From: an uncultured Collinsella sp.
Lineage (GTDB): Bacteria > Actinomycetota > Coriobacteriia > Coriobacteriales > Coriobacteriaceae
Reading direction: 5' to 3'
NCBI GenBank assembly: GCA_934617135.1
Contig: CAKTUC010000008.1
Span: forward strand, 1-34,677
DNA length: 34,677 nucleotides
Numbering within the stretch: position 1 is the first letter of the stretch; each line of letters begins with the position of its first letter. The notes below the pieces were generated by a model. That model ran no database searches and had not been told where the DNA came from. It saw nothing but the letters and a program-made list of their open reading frames with translations. Shown one piece after another: positions 15,908-24,751 of this stretch. Position numbers and translations under genes: made by a program.

Positions 15908-16606
15908 TTAGGCGGCGCTTGTTTCTTTGTATTCGAAGACTGGTTCTAGGAGGTCTTCGATGTTGCAGTGGAGAACTTTTGCTATGGCTCTTACGCTTGT
16001 TACCGAAGCTTCATTGATGTTTCTCTGGCGCTGCTCGTACATTTGGATTGAGCGGAGTGACACTCCCGATTCGTATGCTAGGTCTTGTTGGGTTTTCTTA
16101 AGATTCTTTCTTGCTAACGCAAGTTTGGTTTGCCTGGACGCTTTTTTCGCCATATCGCAGACGAGACGAGCCACGCGTTCCTCCGATGCTTCGTGCCAGG
16201 GGTGGTACATGCCACAAAGCACATCAAACGGAACGACGTGCAGCAGATCTTCGAAAGACTCTCCTAAACGCCACTGAAGGAATGCCAATATCCAGCCTGT
16301 CCAGTATTCCGGCGTCTTCTCAAACCGATAGGTACGGTCCGGCATTGACCTGGTTTGATAGCCCGATCTTTCGGCAATGAGCGCAAACAGCTCAACGCCC
16401 GATTTTCCAGAGACAACCCATGCGTTTCCGCGCTCAAACTCGCGAGCCACACCGCTCAGACAAAAGAGCTCCGCGACTTTTATTCCTTCAGTTCCATAGT
16501 CATTCACGGCATAGTCGAAACAATCGCCAAGGTTGTTCATTGCGTCCTCAAGATAATAGACGGGATAAGTCTTGCTCGGTCCACAATCCGTTAATTCCTG
16601 AATCAT
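15908..16606 (-). CDS. Protein with C-terminal XRE helix-turn-helix and unknown N-terminal domain
   Basis: 232 residues. The N-terminal part (about 1-150), with GIKVAELFCLSGVAREFERG and FEKTPEYWTGWILAFLQW, is not recognised as an enzyme but resembles proteins often found in gut bacteria near toxin-antitoxin-like genes. The C-terminal part (about 162-222) is a Cro/C1-type helix-turn-helix (LKKTQQDLAYESGVSLRSIQ). It could be an antitoxin-like regulator whose partner is absent here, or a single-gene regulator. It is the second XRE protein of this AT-richer patch. Confidence 0.7.
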   Translation of the reverse strand: MIQELTDCGPSKTYPVYYLEDAMNNLGDCFDYAVNDYGTEGIKVAELFCLSGVAREFERGNAWVVSGKSGVELFALIAERSGYQTRSMPDRTYRFEKTPEYWTGWILAFLQWRLGESFEDLLHVVPFDVLCGMYHPWHEASEERVARLVCDMAKKASRQTKLALARKNLKKTQQDLAYESGVSLRSIQMYEQRQRNINEASVTSVRAIAKVLHCNIEDLLEPVFEYKETSAA

Positions 16607-16672
16607 TTAATCAACCTCCCCCGTTATTAAATCGCTGAATCGATAGCACTCGATGCTGCTTCCATACAAAAT

Positions 16673-16715
16673 ATCACCCTAGCGACAGTCTGTTATCAGC
16701 TATCGCTAGGGTGAT
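16673..16715 (-). terminator. engB terminator
   Basis: ATCACCCTAGCGA (16673-16685) pairs with TCGCTAGGGTGAT (16703-16715). On the minus strand ATTTTG follows. It lies 38 nt past the engB stop codon. Confidence 0.75.
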
Positions 16716-16753
16716 TTGAATTTACTGATGTATTTATCAGACAGGAATGCTTC

Positions 16754-17344
16754 CTAGAGGCAGGCTTCGGCGATTCGTTTTTTGAGTTCGTCGATGCCGG
16801 TGCCGGTTTGGGAGCTGGTGATGATCACGTTCTCGGCAGGGACGTTGAGCTGCTTTTTGATGGCTGCTGCCTGGCGGGCCTGCTGGGTGCGGCTGAGCTT
16901 GTCGGCCTTGGTGAGGCAGACGATAAAGTTGAACTCGTTGCCCTGCAGGTAGTCGATCATGTCATGATCGAGCTTGCTGGGATCGTGACGAATGTCAACC
17001 AGCGAAACGACCAGGTTAAAGCTGCGCTCGGAGTCGAAGAAGTCGCCGATGAGCTCGGCCCAACGGTCGCGCTCGGCCTTGGAACGACGGGCGAAACCGT
17101 AGCCCGGCAGGTCGACAAAGTGCACGTCGTCGGCCTCAAAGAAGTTGATGTTGCTTGTCTTGCCCGGCGTGCTCGAAACCTTGACCAGGTTCTTGCGGCC
17201 AAAGAGCTTGTTCATAATCGACGACTTGCCCACGTTGGAGCGGCCGACGAAGCTCACCTCGGGGCAGGTGGACTCGGGAATTTGCGAAACCTTGCCGTAG
17301 CTGGCAACGAACTTGGCAAGCTGGTAGTTAATGGAATCGGCCAT
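16754..17344 (-). CDS. engB: Ribosome biogenesis GTP-binding protein YsxC/EngB
   Basis: Essential small GTPase that assists late 50S ribosomal subunit assembly. The 196-residue protein has G1 GRSNVGKS at 34-41, the G2 threonine in STPGKT, G3 DLPGYG at 78-83, G4 TKAD at 145-148 and a G5-like TSSQTGTG. The start at 17344 has AGGAG close upstream and gives the family length; a longer in-frame reading to 17473 would run into mtnN. It lies 38 nt downstream of mtnN, probably in one operon. Confidence 0.96.
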   Translation of the reverse strand: MADSINYQLAKFVASYGKVSQIPESTCPEVSFVGRSNVGKSSIMNKLFGRKNLVKVSSTPGKTSNINFFEADDVHFVDLPGYGFARRSKAERDRWAELIGDFFDSERSFNLVVSLVDIRHDPSKLDHDMIDYLQGNEFNFIVCLTKADKLSRTQQARQAAAIKKQLNVPAENVIITSSQTGTGIDELKKRIAEACL

Positions 17345-17382
17345 GGACACTCCTTGGTCGTAGGTTCTTACAAAAGAGCGCG

Positions 17383-18123
17383 CTAATAGATAGCAGCGAT
17401 ACGGCGAACGATATCGAGTGTAATGCCACTCGCGGTACGGGCATACTCGAACAGGTCGAACTCGCGGTCGCAAATCGCATCGTACGCCTCGTCACAATTA
17501 TCGCTGATAGCGCGCAGCACCAGGCAATCGACACCATTTTTAGTTGCGACATGGGCAATTGCCGCGCCCTCCATGCCAACACAATCGGCATGAGTCGCCT
17601 CGATAGCGGCATTGCGCATGGCAGCGCCCGTCACAAAGCGGTTTCCTGTGGCAATCGTGCCGACCAGGAACTGTTTGGCGCCCTCGTTCGAAGCGGCAGC
17701 ATTTGTCGAAGCATCAATAAACCCACGCTCAGCAAGCACGTCGGCGGCAATGTCGACCAGCGCAGGCGTCGAGCCAAACTCCTCGAGCCCCGGTGCGGAC
17801 TCGGCGATAAGCGCGGTATCGGTATCCAGATAGCGCAGGCGTTTGCCGATGACCACGTCGTCGATATGGAGCTTGGGGTTCAGACCGCCCGCGATGCCCG
17901 AAAACACAACAGCCTGCGGAGCATATTTACTGATGAGGTGCTGTGTCGCGGCGGCGGCGTTCACCGTGCCCATGCCCGCCGTTGTGGCGACAATCTTGAG
18001 GCCGTCGAGCTCACCGCTCACAACGGTCAAACCAGCCTCCTGTGCCTCGCAAACGTCGCTCAGCTCTTCTTTAATCTGCATGATCTCTTTTTCGAGCGCA
18101 CCGATAAACGCAATGGTAGCCAT
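17383..18123 (-). CDS. mtnN: 5'-methylthioadenosine/S-adenosylhomocysteine nucleosidase
   Basis: Removes adenine from methylthioadenosine, S-adenosylhomocysteine and 5'-deoxyadenosine. The last is a by-product of radical SAM enzymes such as the PflA encoded nearby. The 246-residue protein starts MATIAFIGALEKEI, has VFSGIAGGL at the purine-binding site, the VGMEGAAIAHV segment with the catalytic glutamate and LRAISDNCD with the catalytic aspartate. ATG 18123 has GGGGA about 7 nt upstream. First gene of an apparent operon with engB. Confidence 0.95.
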   Translation of the reverse strand: MATIAFIGALEKEIMQIKEELSDVCEAQEAGLTVVSGELDGLKIVATTAGMGTVNAAAATQHLISKYAPQAVVFSGIAGGLNPKLHIDDVVIGKRLRYLDTDTALIAESAPGLEEFGSTPALVDIAADVLAERGFIDASTNAAASNEGAKQFLVGTIATGNRFVTGAAMRNAAIEATHADCVGMEGAAIAHVATKNGVDCLVLRAISDNCDEAYDAICDREFDLFEYARTASGITLDIVRRIAAIY

Positions 18124-18201
18124 GCCATTCCCCAAACCTATACGAAATTCTCAACCACGGTATGGTACCAGCATTTTGTTTGAGCACGCCAAACGAACAC
18201 G

Positions 18202-19320
18202 CTAAGCCAACGCAGCCCGTGCATCAAAGAGAGCCTTTGCGATTGCGGCCGCCAGCTCACTCGAGCGATCGCTCCATGGCATCGATGTCATGACGCTCAT
18301 GACATAGGTACGACCATCGATGTCGATGAGACCCGCATCGCATGTCGAATAGCAACCATCCTCGCTAATCCAGCCGGCCTTGTTGCGCACCAAGGCTTGG
18401 TCGTCCGCAATGCCGTCACGAATAAACGATTGGGTCGTAGAGGCCAGAAGGCCCGACAGCCATTGCGACGTCTCGGTATCACAGCTCAAATACTCGCTCA
18501 TCTCGCGCCACAACTTGGCCGAGGTGCGCGCGCAATAAGTAGGGAAATCACTCGCGGGGTCAAGCGCGGTCTCGTTTTCGACGCCAAGATTGGCAATCCA
18601 ACCCTCGTAACCATCATGGTCAAACGCCACACGCAGTGCGATGAACGAATCATTGTCGGAGTTGACGACCGCGGCCTCGATGAGCTCGCGAACTGTCAGC
18701 CAGCCCATGCTGTAACCGCCATAAGTCCCCAATGAATCGTCGAGCGAAACCTGGCCCGTCTCGACCAGCGTCTCGCAAATGTACAGTGCATACAGCGCCT
18801 TGTAGCTGCTTGCGCCGTACACCTCGACATCGGCGTTGTACGTTACGCCCTTGCCGCTCGATAGATCGTAGAACACCACGCCCACATCGCCCAGCTCCTG
18901 CGCCTGACCAAGGGCATCCTGGAGCTCTGCGAGTGCATCGTCCGCTAAGACAGGGGTCTCATCATCGACCAACGAAAACGCCTGCACGGTATCGCCCGAG
19001 GGGATATCGTTGAAGTCCGCCTTCGAAAGCCTCGTCTTGAGGCTCGCCGTTGAAAGGGCCTGATTTGCCGCATCCTTGGATTTTGAGACCTTGTCGTTTT
19101 GAGTCTGTGCCGTTGACGCATCTGAGCGTGCCGTTCGCTCCGAAGCGTACGTCTTGACGGTAATTCCGAGGATAATAACCGCCATCGTTAGCATTCCAAT
19201 GGCGGCAATCTTCACCGCGTGGATGCGAGCGTCACCAAGGCCACGCAAAGACGTGCCCTTTATCTCATATCTGCTGCCATGCTGCGGCACATACTCGTCC
19301 CGCGATGCGATGTTTCGCAC
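18202..19320 (-). CDS. Membrane-anchored class A beta-lactamase-like serine hydrolase
   Basis: 372 residues. A short cytosolic tail and one helix (about 36-58) anchor the protein, followed by an Ala/Ser/Lys-rich linker (60-105) and a penicillin-recognising domain. Motif 1 SxxK is S171-K174 in ASSYKAL, motif 2 SDN is at 221-223, and the third motif reads NKAGW where enzymes have KTG. The PF13354-type class A fold is likely. True beta-lactamase activity is uncertain because the lineage-typical members may instead act on peptidoglycan. Start is GTG 19320 with AGGAG 5 nt upstream. It is probably transcribed alone. Confidence 0.85.
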   Translation of the reverse strand: MRNIASRDEYVPQHGSRYEIKGTSLRGLGDARIHAVKIAAIGMLTMAVIILGITVKTYASERTARSDASTAQTQNDKVSKSKDAANQALSTASLKTRLSKADFNDIPSGDTVQAFSLVDDETPVLADDALAELQDALGQAQELGDVGVVFYDLSSGKGVTYNADVEVYGASSYKALYALYICETLVETGQVSLDDSLGTYGGYSMGWLTVRELIEAAVVNSDNDSFIALRVAFDHDGYEGWIANLGVENETALDPASDFPTYCARTSAKLWREMSEYLSCDTETSQWLSGLLASTTQSFIRDGIADDQALVRNKAGWISEDGCYSTCDAGLIDIDGRTYVMSVMTSMPWSDRSSELAAAIAKALFDARAALA

Positions 19321-19478
19321 GTGGTCTCCTGACTGCTACCGTTTCTATACGAGCAGCATAATACCGAGCAGGTATTTCTTTCCCAAGATATTCAGCAGCG
19401 TTTAAGGCGTCTTTAAAGAAAGCACAAGCGTACTTATCCAAATAGAACGATTCTGTTGCGCATCTCTGCTCAAAACGC

Positions 19479-19545
19479 AGTTGCGGTGAAATAGTTCCTG
19501 TTTGGGCGGCATTAGCCGATAAACAAGAACTATTCCACCGCAACT
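19479..19545. repeat. 67-nt palindromic repeat, copy 3
   Basis: Arms 19479-19500 and 19524-19545 match copies 1 and 2 near the start of the window; total and loop lengths are identical to copy 1 and the loop sequence differs. It sits between the serine hydrolase promoter and the 3' end of pflA. Confidence 0.85.
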
Positions 19546-19615
19546 TAACGGGGCTCTTTAGCAATCAACTAGGTGCCCAGGGGCACTCATTTAAGTCTGT
19601 CCCCAATGAATGCCG

Positions 19616-20434
19616 CTAGCCGATGGCGTTTTTGAGTTCCGCGCGGCGCTTTTTCATGCCCGTCATGACGGCGTTGCGCAGCTCGGGCATGCGCGCGGTA
19701 TCCATCTGCGGTACGCCCTCGAGCTTATAGGGAATCCCCAGCTGCTCATACTTGACGATACCCATGGTGTGATACGGCAGCATCTCCAGGCCGACCACGT
19801 TATGCCACGGGGCGATCAGACGACCGAGCGCCTCGCACTCCTCCACCGTGTCGGTAATGCCCGGCACCACCACGTGACGGATAACGACCTTGATCTTGCG
19901 ACGAGCAAGCTCATCGCCAAACGCCAGAATGCGTGCGGGATCGCATCCGGTCAACTTTTTGTGCTCAACCGGATTGGCATGCTTAATGTCGAGCAGCACC
20001 ATATCGGTCTCGTTGAGTACCGCATCGAACTTCTCGGGATGCTGCGGATCAAACGCGTAGCCGCAGCTGTCCAAGCAGGTATGCACACGCCCATCGGGGT
20101 TGCTGTGCATAGCGCGGAACAGATCGGCCAAAAACGCGGGCTGCAGGAGCGGCTCGCCGCCCGAAACGGTAATGCCGCCGCTACGGTAGAACTCATGGTT
20201 GCTCTGGAACTCGTCCATAAGGTGCTCGACGGTCACCATGGTGCCGCCGTTAACAGACCAGGTATCGGGATTGTGGCAATACGCGCAACGCATGGGGCAG
20301 CCCTGAACAAACACCACAAAGCGGATGCCGGGTCCGTCAACCGTTCCCATCGTCTCAATCGAATGTACGCGTCCTAGGGCAAACGCAGAGTCTTCGGGAC
20401 GGGCGTCCACACCCTCAAGCGTCATTTCTGCCAT
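19616..20434 (-). CDS. pflA: Pyruvate formate-lyase activating enzyme
   Basis: Radical SAM enzyme that abstracts hydrogen from the glycyl-radical glycine of pyruvate formate-lyase. The 272-residue protein carries the cluster motif CxxxCxxC as C46, C50 and C53 in QGCPMRCAYCHNPDTW, preceded by ETMGTVDGPGIRFVVF, and has the GGEPLLQ segment of the fold. The start at 20434 (MAEMTLEG) fits the family. Its target here must be the separate small glycyl-radical protein at 27772-28023, about 7 kb away on the same strand; in most bacteria pflA adjoins pflB. Confidence 0.95.
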   Translation of the reverse strand: MAEMTLEGVDARPEDSAFALGRVHSIETMGTVDGPGIRFVVFVQGCPMRCAYCHNPDTWSVNGGTMVTVEHLMDEFQSNHEFYRSGGITVSGGEPLLQPAFLADLFRAMHSNPDGRVHTCLDSCGYAFDPQHPEKFDAVLNETDMVLLDIKHANPVEHKKLTGCDPARILAFGDELARRKIKVVIRHVVVPGITDTVEECEALGRLIAPWHNVVGLEMLPYHTMGIVKYEQLGIPYKLEGVPQMDTARMPELRNAVMTGMKKRRAELKNAIG

Positions 20435-20606
20435 TCGCGCTACCTTGCCTCTCCTTGGATGCAACCAAATAAATGCCAGAGTCATTCTAGCCCATACGCT
20501 TGTACATAAACGTCTCGGGCCAGAATGGCACGCTTCAATCTACTCCCTACCGCAGCGGAGGGGCTCATGCTGAGAGGACGGGCTGACGAACGTTCGCCTG
20601 TGACCT

Positions 20607-21461
20607 TTACGCCTTAAGCGTAAGCACCGCACCAAAGGCGGTCGGACCGCAGTGGCTCGAGATGACGCCGCCGACCTGAGTCCAGGTAACGTCCTTAAAG
20701 CCCAGCTCATGCGCATAGACTTCCATATCGGCGCGCAGCTCCTCGGAAAGACCCACCGAGTACGCCAAGCCAATATGTGAGTAGTCGATATCGCCCTTGG
20801 CGACCATATGGTCGATAAAGGCGCGGGCGCACTTGAGCATGGAGCCGCGGAACTTCTTGGTTGCTACGAACTTGCCGCCCGTCACCTCGATGCAGGGCTT
20901 AATCTTGAGCAGATGGGCACCGAGGAATGCCACGTTGGACAGACGACCGCCGGCCTTAAGGAAGGCAAGATCGGTGGGAACGAAGCCCAGCAGCACACGA
21001 TCCATGACGGAGTTCGTGAAGGTGAAAATCTCGTCGACCGTCGCATCTGGATGGGCTTCGATATATTTGGCGGTCTCAACGGCAACCAGTGACTGGCCCA
21101 CCGAGACAAAGCGCGTATCCATGGAGAAGACGTAATCGCGACCCGCGGCGGCGATCTTCGAGGACTGATGCGAACAGGTCGTAACCTCGGAGTACGCAAG
21201 GTGAAGAATGGTCGCGTCGGGCTGCTCGGCGTGAATGCGATCGTATACATGAGCAAAATCCGCCGGCGAGCAGCCACTGGTCTTGGGCATTACGCCAAAC
21301 TCGTTGCAGCGCGAATAAATCTCGAGCGGATCGATGGAGCCATCCTCGACAGTCTCGTCGCCAATCGTGACATGCATGGGCACGCGCACGATGCCATAGC
21401 GTTCGCAGAGCTCCGGCGTCACATCCGACCCAGACTCAACCACGATTACGTACTTGCCCAT
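20607..21461 (-). CDS. DegV family fatty-acid-binding protein
   Basis: 284 residues. The N-terminus YVIVVESGSDVTPELCERYG is the family's strand-helix opening, with the conserved TSGCSPADF segment (the SGCS serine contacts the fatty-acid carboxylate in characterised members) and GRLSN. DegV/FakB proteins bind fatty acids and, with the FakA kinase, channel exogenous fatty acids to phospholipid. No fakA is in the window. ATG 21461 is chosen over an upstream start because it gives the usual N-terminus. Confidence 0.9.
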   Translation of the reverse strand: MGKYVIVVESGSDVTPELCERYGIVRVPMHVTIGDETVEDGSIDPLEIYSRCNEFGVMPKTSGCSPADFAHVYDRIHAEQPDATILHLAYSEVTTCSHQSSKIAAAGRDYVFSMDTRFVSVGQSLVAVETAKYIEAHPDATVDEIFTFTNSVMDRVLLGFVPTDLAFLKAGGRLSNVAFLGAHLLKIKPCIEVTGGKFVATKKFRGSMLKCARAFIDHMVAKGDIDYSHIGLAYSVGLSEELRADMEVYAHELGFKDVTWTQVGGVISSHCGPTAFGAVLTLKA

Positions 21462-21549
21462 TACCATCACTACCTATCTAGCCGTTGGCATTTGTATTAC
21501 TCAGTGCACCACCGCCGCCGCACTGTTGTGCAACGGCCCCAGCGCCAGA

Positions 21550-21588
21550 GAGACGCCGCCCTTCGTCTATAACAAAGGACAGCGTCTC
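21550..21588. other. Hairpin in the degV-sacA gap
   Basis: GAGACGC (21550-21556) pairs with GCGTCTC (21582-21588), with a weaker CCTT/AAGG inner pairing. It lies 3' of sacA and 5' of degV. No T-tract, so its role is unclear. Confidence 0.45.
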
Positions 21589-21652
21589 CCTGAAAAACTC
21601 CGTGCTTGGTAAAGATTTTACACGGTTCAGAAGAATCTGTTGCTTATACCGC

Positions 21653-21680
21653 AAACGGTAGCTATATGCGATAAACGGTA
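21653..21680. repeat. Direct repeats of AAACGGTA, 20 bp apart
   Basis: AAACGGTA occurs at 21653-21660 and 21673-21680, about two helical turns apart, and the second is part of ACGGTAACCGT (palindromic). It lies just downstream of sacA. The CGGT core resembles LacI-family half-sites, but it differs from the operators at 26181-26266. Confidence 0.4.
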
Positions 21681-21711
21681 ACCGTCGATTATTTATCCCA
21701 CTGCACGCAGC

Positions 21712-23154
21712 CTACTTGGCAAGACGGTAAAACTTCATCGATGCCGTGCCCTCGACGAGCAGCCTTATCGTGGATGCCGCAGGCGAATACGTACGGCTTG
21801 TGAGCGCAGTCTCTCCGCCATTGGCGAAAATCTCTACCAAGGTCGTATCCGACAGAACGCGCAGATCGTGAAGTTCACCGATCTCAACCGACCTTACCTC
21901 ACGCCCATAGCCCTCAACGCCCATATCGAGCGTGAGCTTGCCGTCTGCAAAGCGCACGGTAATGCCCTCGCGGATCTCGAGCTCGACAGTCTTTGCCCCT
22001 TCGCAGGAAATAACGGCATCAAACAGGCGGCCCGGTTCCGCGACGGTCTCGCCAGCATGAACATGCGCGCAATCACCGCGCAGCTTTTCGAGCTCACGGG
22101 CAGGCCACTGGCAGAGCTTGCCGTCGTGCATACTCAGCTGGCGCGGCACCGTCAGTGCGCACTGCCAGCCGCGCTCAACCGTCGGATTCTCCACTGTTGC
22201 ATCGGGACAACCAACCCAGCCGATCATCAGGCGACGGCCCTCATTGTCCTCAAAGGACTGGGGCGCGTAGAAATCAAATCCCGCGTCGACCATCGGCGGC
22301 ATGCCCTGGTCGACGACCTTAAAGCTCGGAGCCTCCCAATCGGCCTCAATGCAGAACCATACGCACTGGTGCGGGTTGTGGTAACGCCAGCCCTCGGCGG
22401 GCACACCCTGTGGACAGCAGACGAGCACGAGTTCGCTATCCAACTCAAACAGGTCGGGGCACTCCCACATAAAGCCAAACTTCTCGTCCAACTCAATGCG
22501 CGTCGCATATTTCCAAGATTCCAAATCGCACGACGTGAACACGAGCACGCATCCGCGGTCATCTTTCGTGCGCGCGCCCAGCACCATGTAATAGACGCCA
22601 TCGTGCTCAAGAATCTTGGGATCGCGCACGTGGGTACCGATGTCGTCGGGATAATCGAGCGGACCGACCGCCAGACGCTTTTCGCCCAGCTCGTCGGGGT
22701 TATCGGTAACCATATGAATCTGGTTTTGATCGCGCCCCGTCAACACGTAGTCGTAGTCATCGCGGTCAAAATGCTTGACGTTGCCGGTATAGAAGTAGTG
22801 GACCTTGCCGTCGTGCATAAACGCCGACCCAGAGTACGCACCGCTCGAATCTATGTCGGAATCGGGGAAGAGTGCCGGGCCCCGATTCTCGTACGTCACA
22901 AAATCCTTTGTCGTCAGATGGTTCCAAAGGACCGGTCCGCCGTGCGCGGCATCAAACGGATCGTACTGGTGATAGATGTGGTAGGTATCGCCAACCTGCA
23001 CCAGTCCGTTGGGGTCGTTGAGCCAGCCGAGCTCGGGCTCAATGTGAAACACAAGCCTCTCCGAATCGGCGGCAATGCGAGCCGCCGCCTTATCCTGACC
23101 AGCGCGCCACTGCTCGTAGCCTGAGCGCGTCACCTTGCTCTTTTGATTGAACAT
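21712..23154 (-). CDS. sacA: GH32 sucrose-6-phosphate hydrolase / beta-fructofuranosidase
   Basis: Hydrolyses the fructosyl bond of sucrose-6-phosphate (or sucrose/fructans) in the cytosol. 480 residues without a signal peptide. The nucleophile motif is WLNDPNG with D47, the transition-state motif RDP is at 177-179 and the acid/base motif ECPD has E231, so the canonical GH32 triad is intact. A C-terminal beta-sandwich follows from about 330. ATG 23154 has AAGGA 8-12 nt upstream. Last gene of the fructoside operon, 100 nt after the PTS gene, which delivers the phosphorylated substrate. Confidence 0.93.
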   Translation of the reverse strand: MFNQKSKVTRSGYEQWRAGQDKAAARIAADSERLVFHIEPELGWLNDPNGLVQVGDTYHIYHQYDPFDAAHGGPVLWNHLTTKDFVTYENRGPALFPDSDIDSSGAYSGSAFMHDGKVHYFYTGNVKHFDRDDYDYVLTGRDQNQIHMVTDNPDELGEKRLAVGPLDYPDDIGTHVRDPKILEHDGVYYMVLGARTKDDRGCVLVFTSCDLESWKYATRIELDEKFGFMWECPDLFELDSELVLVCCPQGVPAEGWRYHNPHQCVWFCIEADWEAPSFKVVDQGMPPMVDAGFDFYAPQSFEDNEGRRLMIGWVGCPDATVENPTVERGWQCALTVPRQLSMHDGKLCQWPARELEKLRGDCAHVHAGETVAEPGRLFDAVISCEGAKTVELEIREGITVRFADGKLTLDMGVEGYGREVRSVEIGELHDLRVLSDTTLVEIFANGGETALTSRTYSPAASTIRLLVEGTASMKFYRLAK

Positions 23155-23254
23155 GTCATTTGTCCTTCTCATTGAGAGGAAAGGACGCCCGGCCAAGCAA
23201 GCCGAACGCCCTCCCCTAACGGGCCAGCCCGTTGATTACATTGTCGACTTCAAT

Positions 23255-24706
23255 CTAGAAGCTGACATCGAAACCAGCGCCAGCGCCCTCGGCGTCGGTG
23301 GTCGGAACACCCTTTGCCTTGTTGTAGGCAAAAATGAGGATGATCGGCACAAAGAAGGCAATGAGGTTGCCGACCACGTACCACACGAGCGTCTCGGGCG
23401 TGACGATGAGCAGGCCAAGCACGCCGGTCAGACCCTGACCGATAGCACGGACCTCAAAGAGCTTAACGAAGGCGCCGCCGCAGCCGGCACCGATGCAGGC
23501 GCAAATGAATGGGATGATCGAGTAGCGCATATTTGCAGCAAAGATTGCGGGCTCCGAGATGCCGACCAGCGTCGGGATGAAGGAAGACATGCAGATGCTG
23601 CGCTCCTTGGAGTGCTTCTTGTGGATGAGGTACATGCCGATAGCGCCGCCGCCCTGGGCGATGATGGAGACGGACCAGATGGCCTGAATGTAGTTGAAGC
23701 CAGTCGTGGCGACGAGGTTGGCCTCGATGCCCTGGATAAACTGGTGCGTACCGGTGACAACGAGCGGCTGCAGGAATGCGGCGAACACGAAGGCGCCAAA
23801 GACACCCATCCTGTTGTACAGGACATCGATCACGCCGGCGAGCACGTCACCAATCAGGTTGCCGAGCGGGCCGAACACGGTGAACAGAGCAACGTTGGCA
23901 AGAATCAGGGTAACGGTCGGAACGAAGACGAACGAGACGACCTCGGGGATGTACTTCTGGGCGATCTTTTCGACCTTAGCCATGAACCAGGCGGTCAGGA
24001 TTGCGGGGAATACGCCGCCCTGGAAGGCAACCATGGGGATGGAGAGCGGGCCAAAGTTCCAATACTCAGCGCCCGTCGGATCCATAACGAACGTGTTGCG
24101 GTTCATAAGGCTCGGGTGAACCATGACGATACCGACGAGGATGCCCAGGATCGGGTTGCCGCCAAAACGCTTAACCGCGCTGTACATCACCAGGACAGGC
24201 AGGTAATCGAAGGTGGTGGCGATGATGCCAAAGAAGCTCGCGACGTTCTTGAGGAACTCGCTTTGGTCGGCCAGGCTACCTTCCATGCCAAAGAGGCCGT
24301 TGGCCACGATCAGCGACTTAAGACCGATGATGATGGCAGCGCCGACGAAGGCGGGGATGATGGGGATGAAGATGTCGGAGAACACCTTGAGGACGGAGAA
24401 GATCTTACCCTTCTTGTCCGCCTCGGCACCCTTGACCTCGGAGGCGCTGATCTCCTTGACGCCGGTCAGAGCCATAAAGGCGTCATAGACCTTGTTAACG
24501 GTGCCGGTGCCAAAGATGATCATGAGCTGGCCGCTGTTGTACAGCACGCCCTTGACACCATCGATGTTCTCGAGTTCGGCCTTGTTGTAGTTGCTCGCAT
24601 CCTTGAGCACCAGGCGCAGGCGCGTGACGCAGTGCGTAGCGCCCTCGATGTTGTCCAGGCCACCGACGTTATCGACGACTTGCTGAGATATCTCTTTGTA
24701 ATCCAT
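23255..24706 (-). CDS. PTS transporter EIIBC, sucrose/beta-glucoside family
   Basis: Imports and phosphorylates a sugar, most likely sucrose given the GH32 neighbours. 483 residues. The EIIB domain (1-90) has the phosphocysteine C26 in GATHCVTRLRL, and the EIIC domain (about 100-470) has about ten membrane segments and the GISEPAIFAANM loop conserved in this family. No EIIA domain is fused, so a separate EIIA (perhaps the glucose-type one) must supply phosphate. The ATG at 24706 gives the family start MDYKEISQQVV. It follows the upstream GH32 gene by 45 nt in one operon. Confidence 0.92.
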   Translation of the reverse strand: MDYKEISQQVVDNVGGLDNIEGATHCVTRLRLVLKDASNYNKAELENIDGVKGVLYNSGQLMIIFGTGTVNKVYDAFMALTGVKEISASEVKGAEADKKGKIFSVLKVFSDIFIPIIPAFVGAAIIIGLKSLIVANGLFGMEGSLADQSEFLKNVASFFGIIATTFDYLPVLVMYSAVKRFGGNPILGILVGIVMVHPSLMNRNTFVMDPTGAEYWNFGPLSIPMVAFQGGVFPAILTAWFMAKVEKIAQKYIPEVVSFVFVPTVTLILANVALFTVFGPLGNLIGDVLAGVIDVLYNRMGVFGAFVFAAFLQPLVVTGTHQFIQGIEANLVATTGFNYIQAIWSVSIIAQGGGAIGMYLIHKKHSKERSICMSSFIPTLVGISEPAIFAANMRYSIIPFICACIGAGCGGAFVKLFEVRAIGQGLTGVLGLLIVTPETLVWYVVGNLIAFFVPIILIFAYNKAKGVPTTDAEGAGAGFDVSF

Positions 24707-24751
24707 GTCCCATTCCAATCTTGATTACTACACGACTAGATTAACGCCCCG

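Noticed and set aside
19570..19600. RAYT-associated REP (GTGCCC...GGGCAC and CTGTCCCC near pflA)
   Set aside because: It resembles the style of the repeat at 4875-4909 but the shared sequence is too short to call a copy, and no transposase is in the window.
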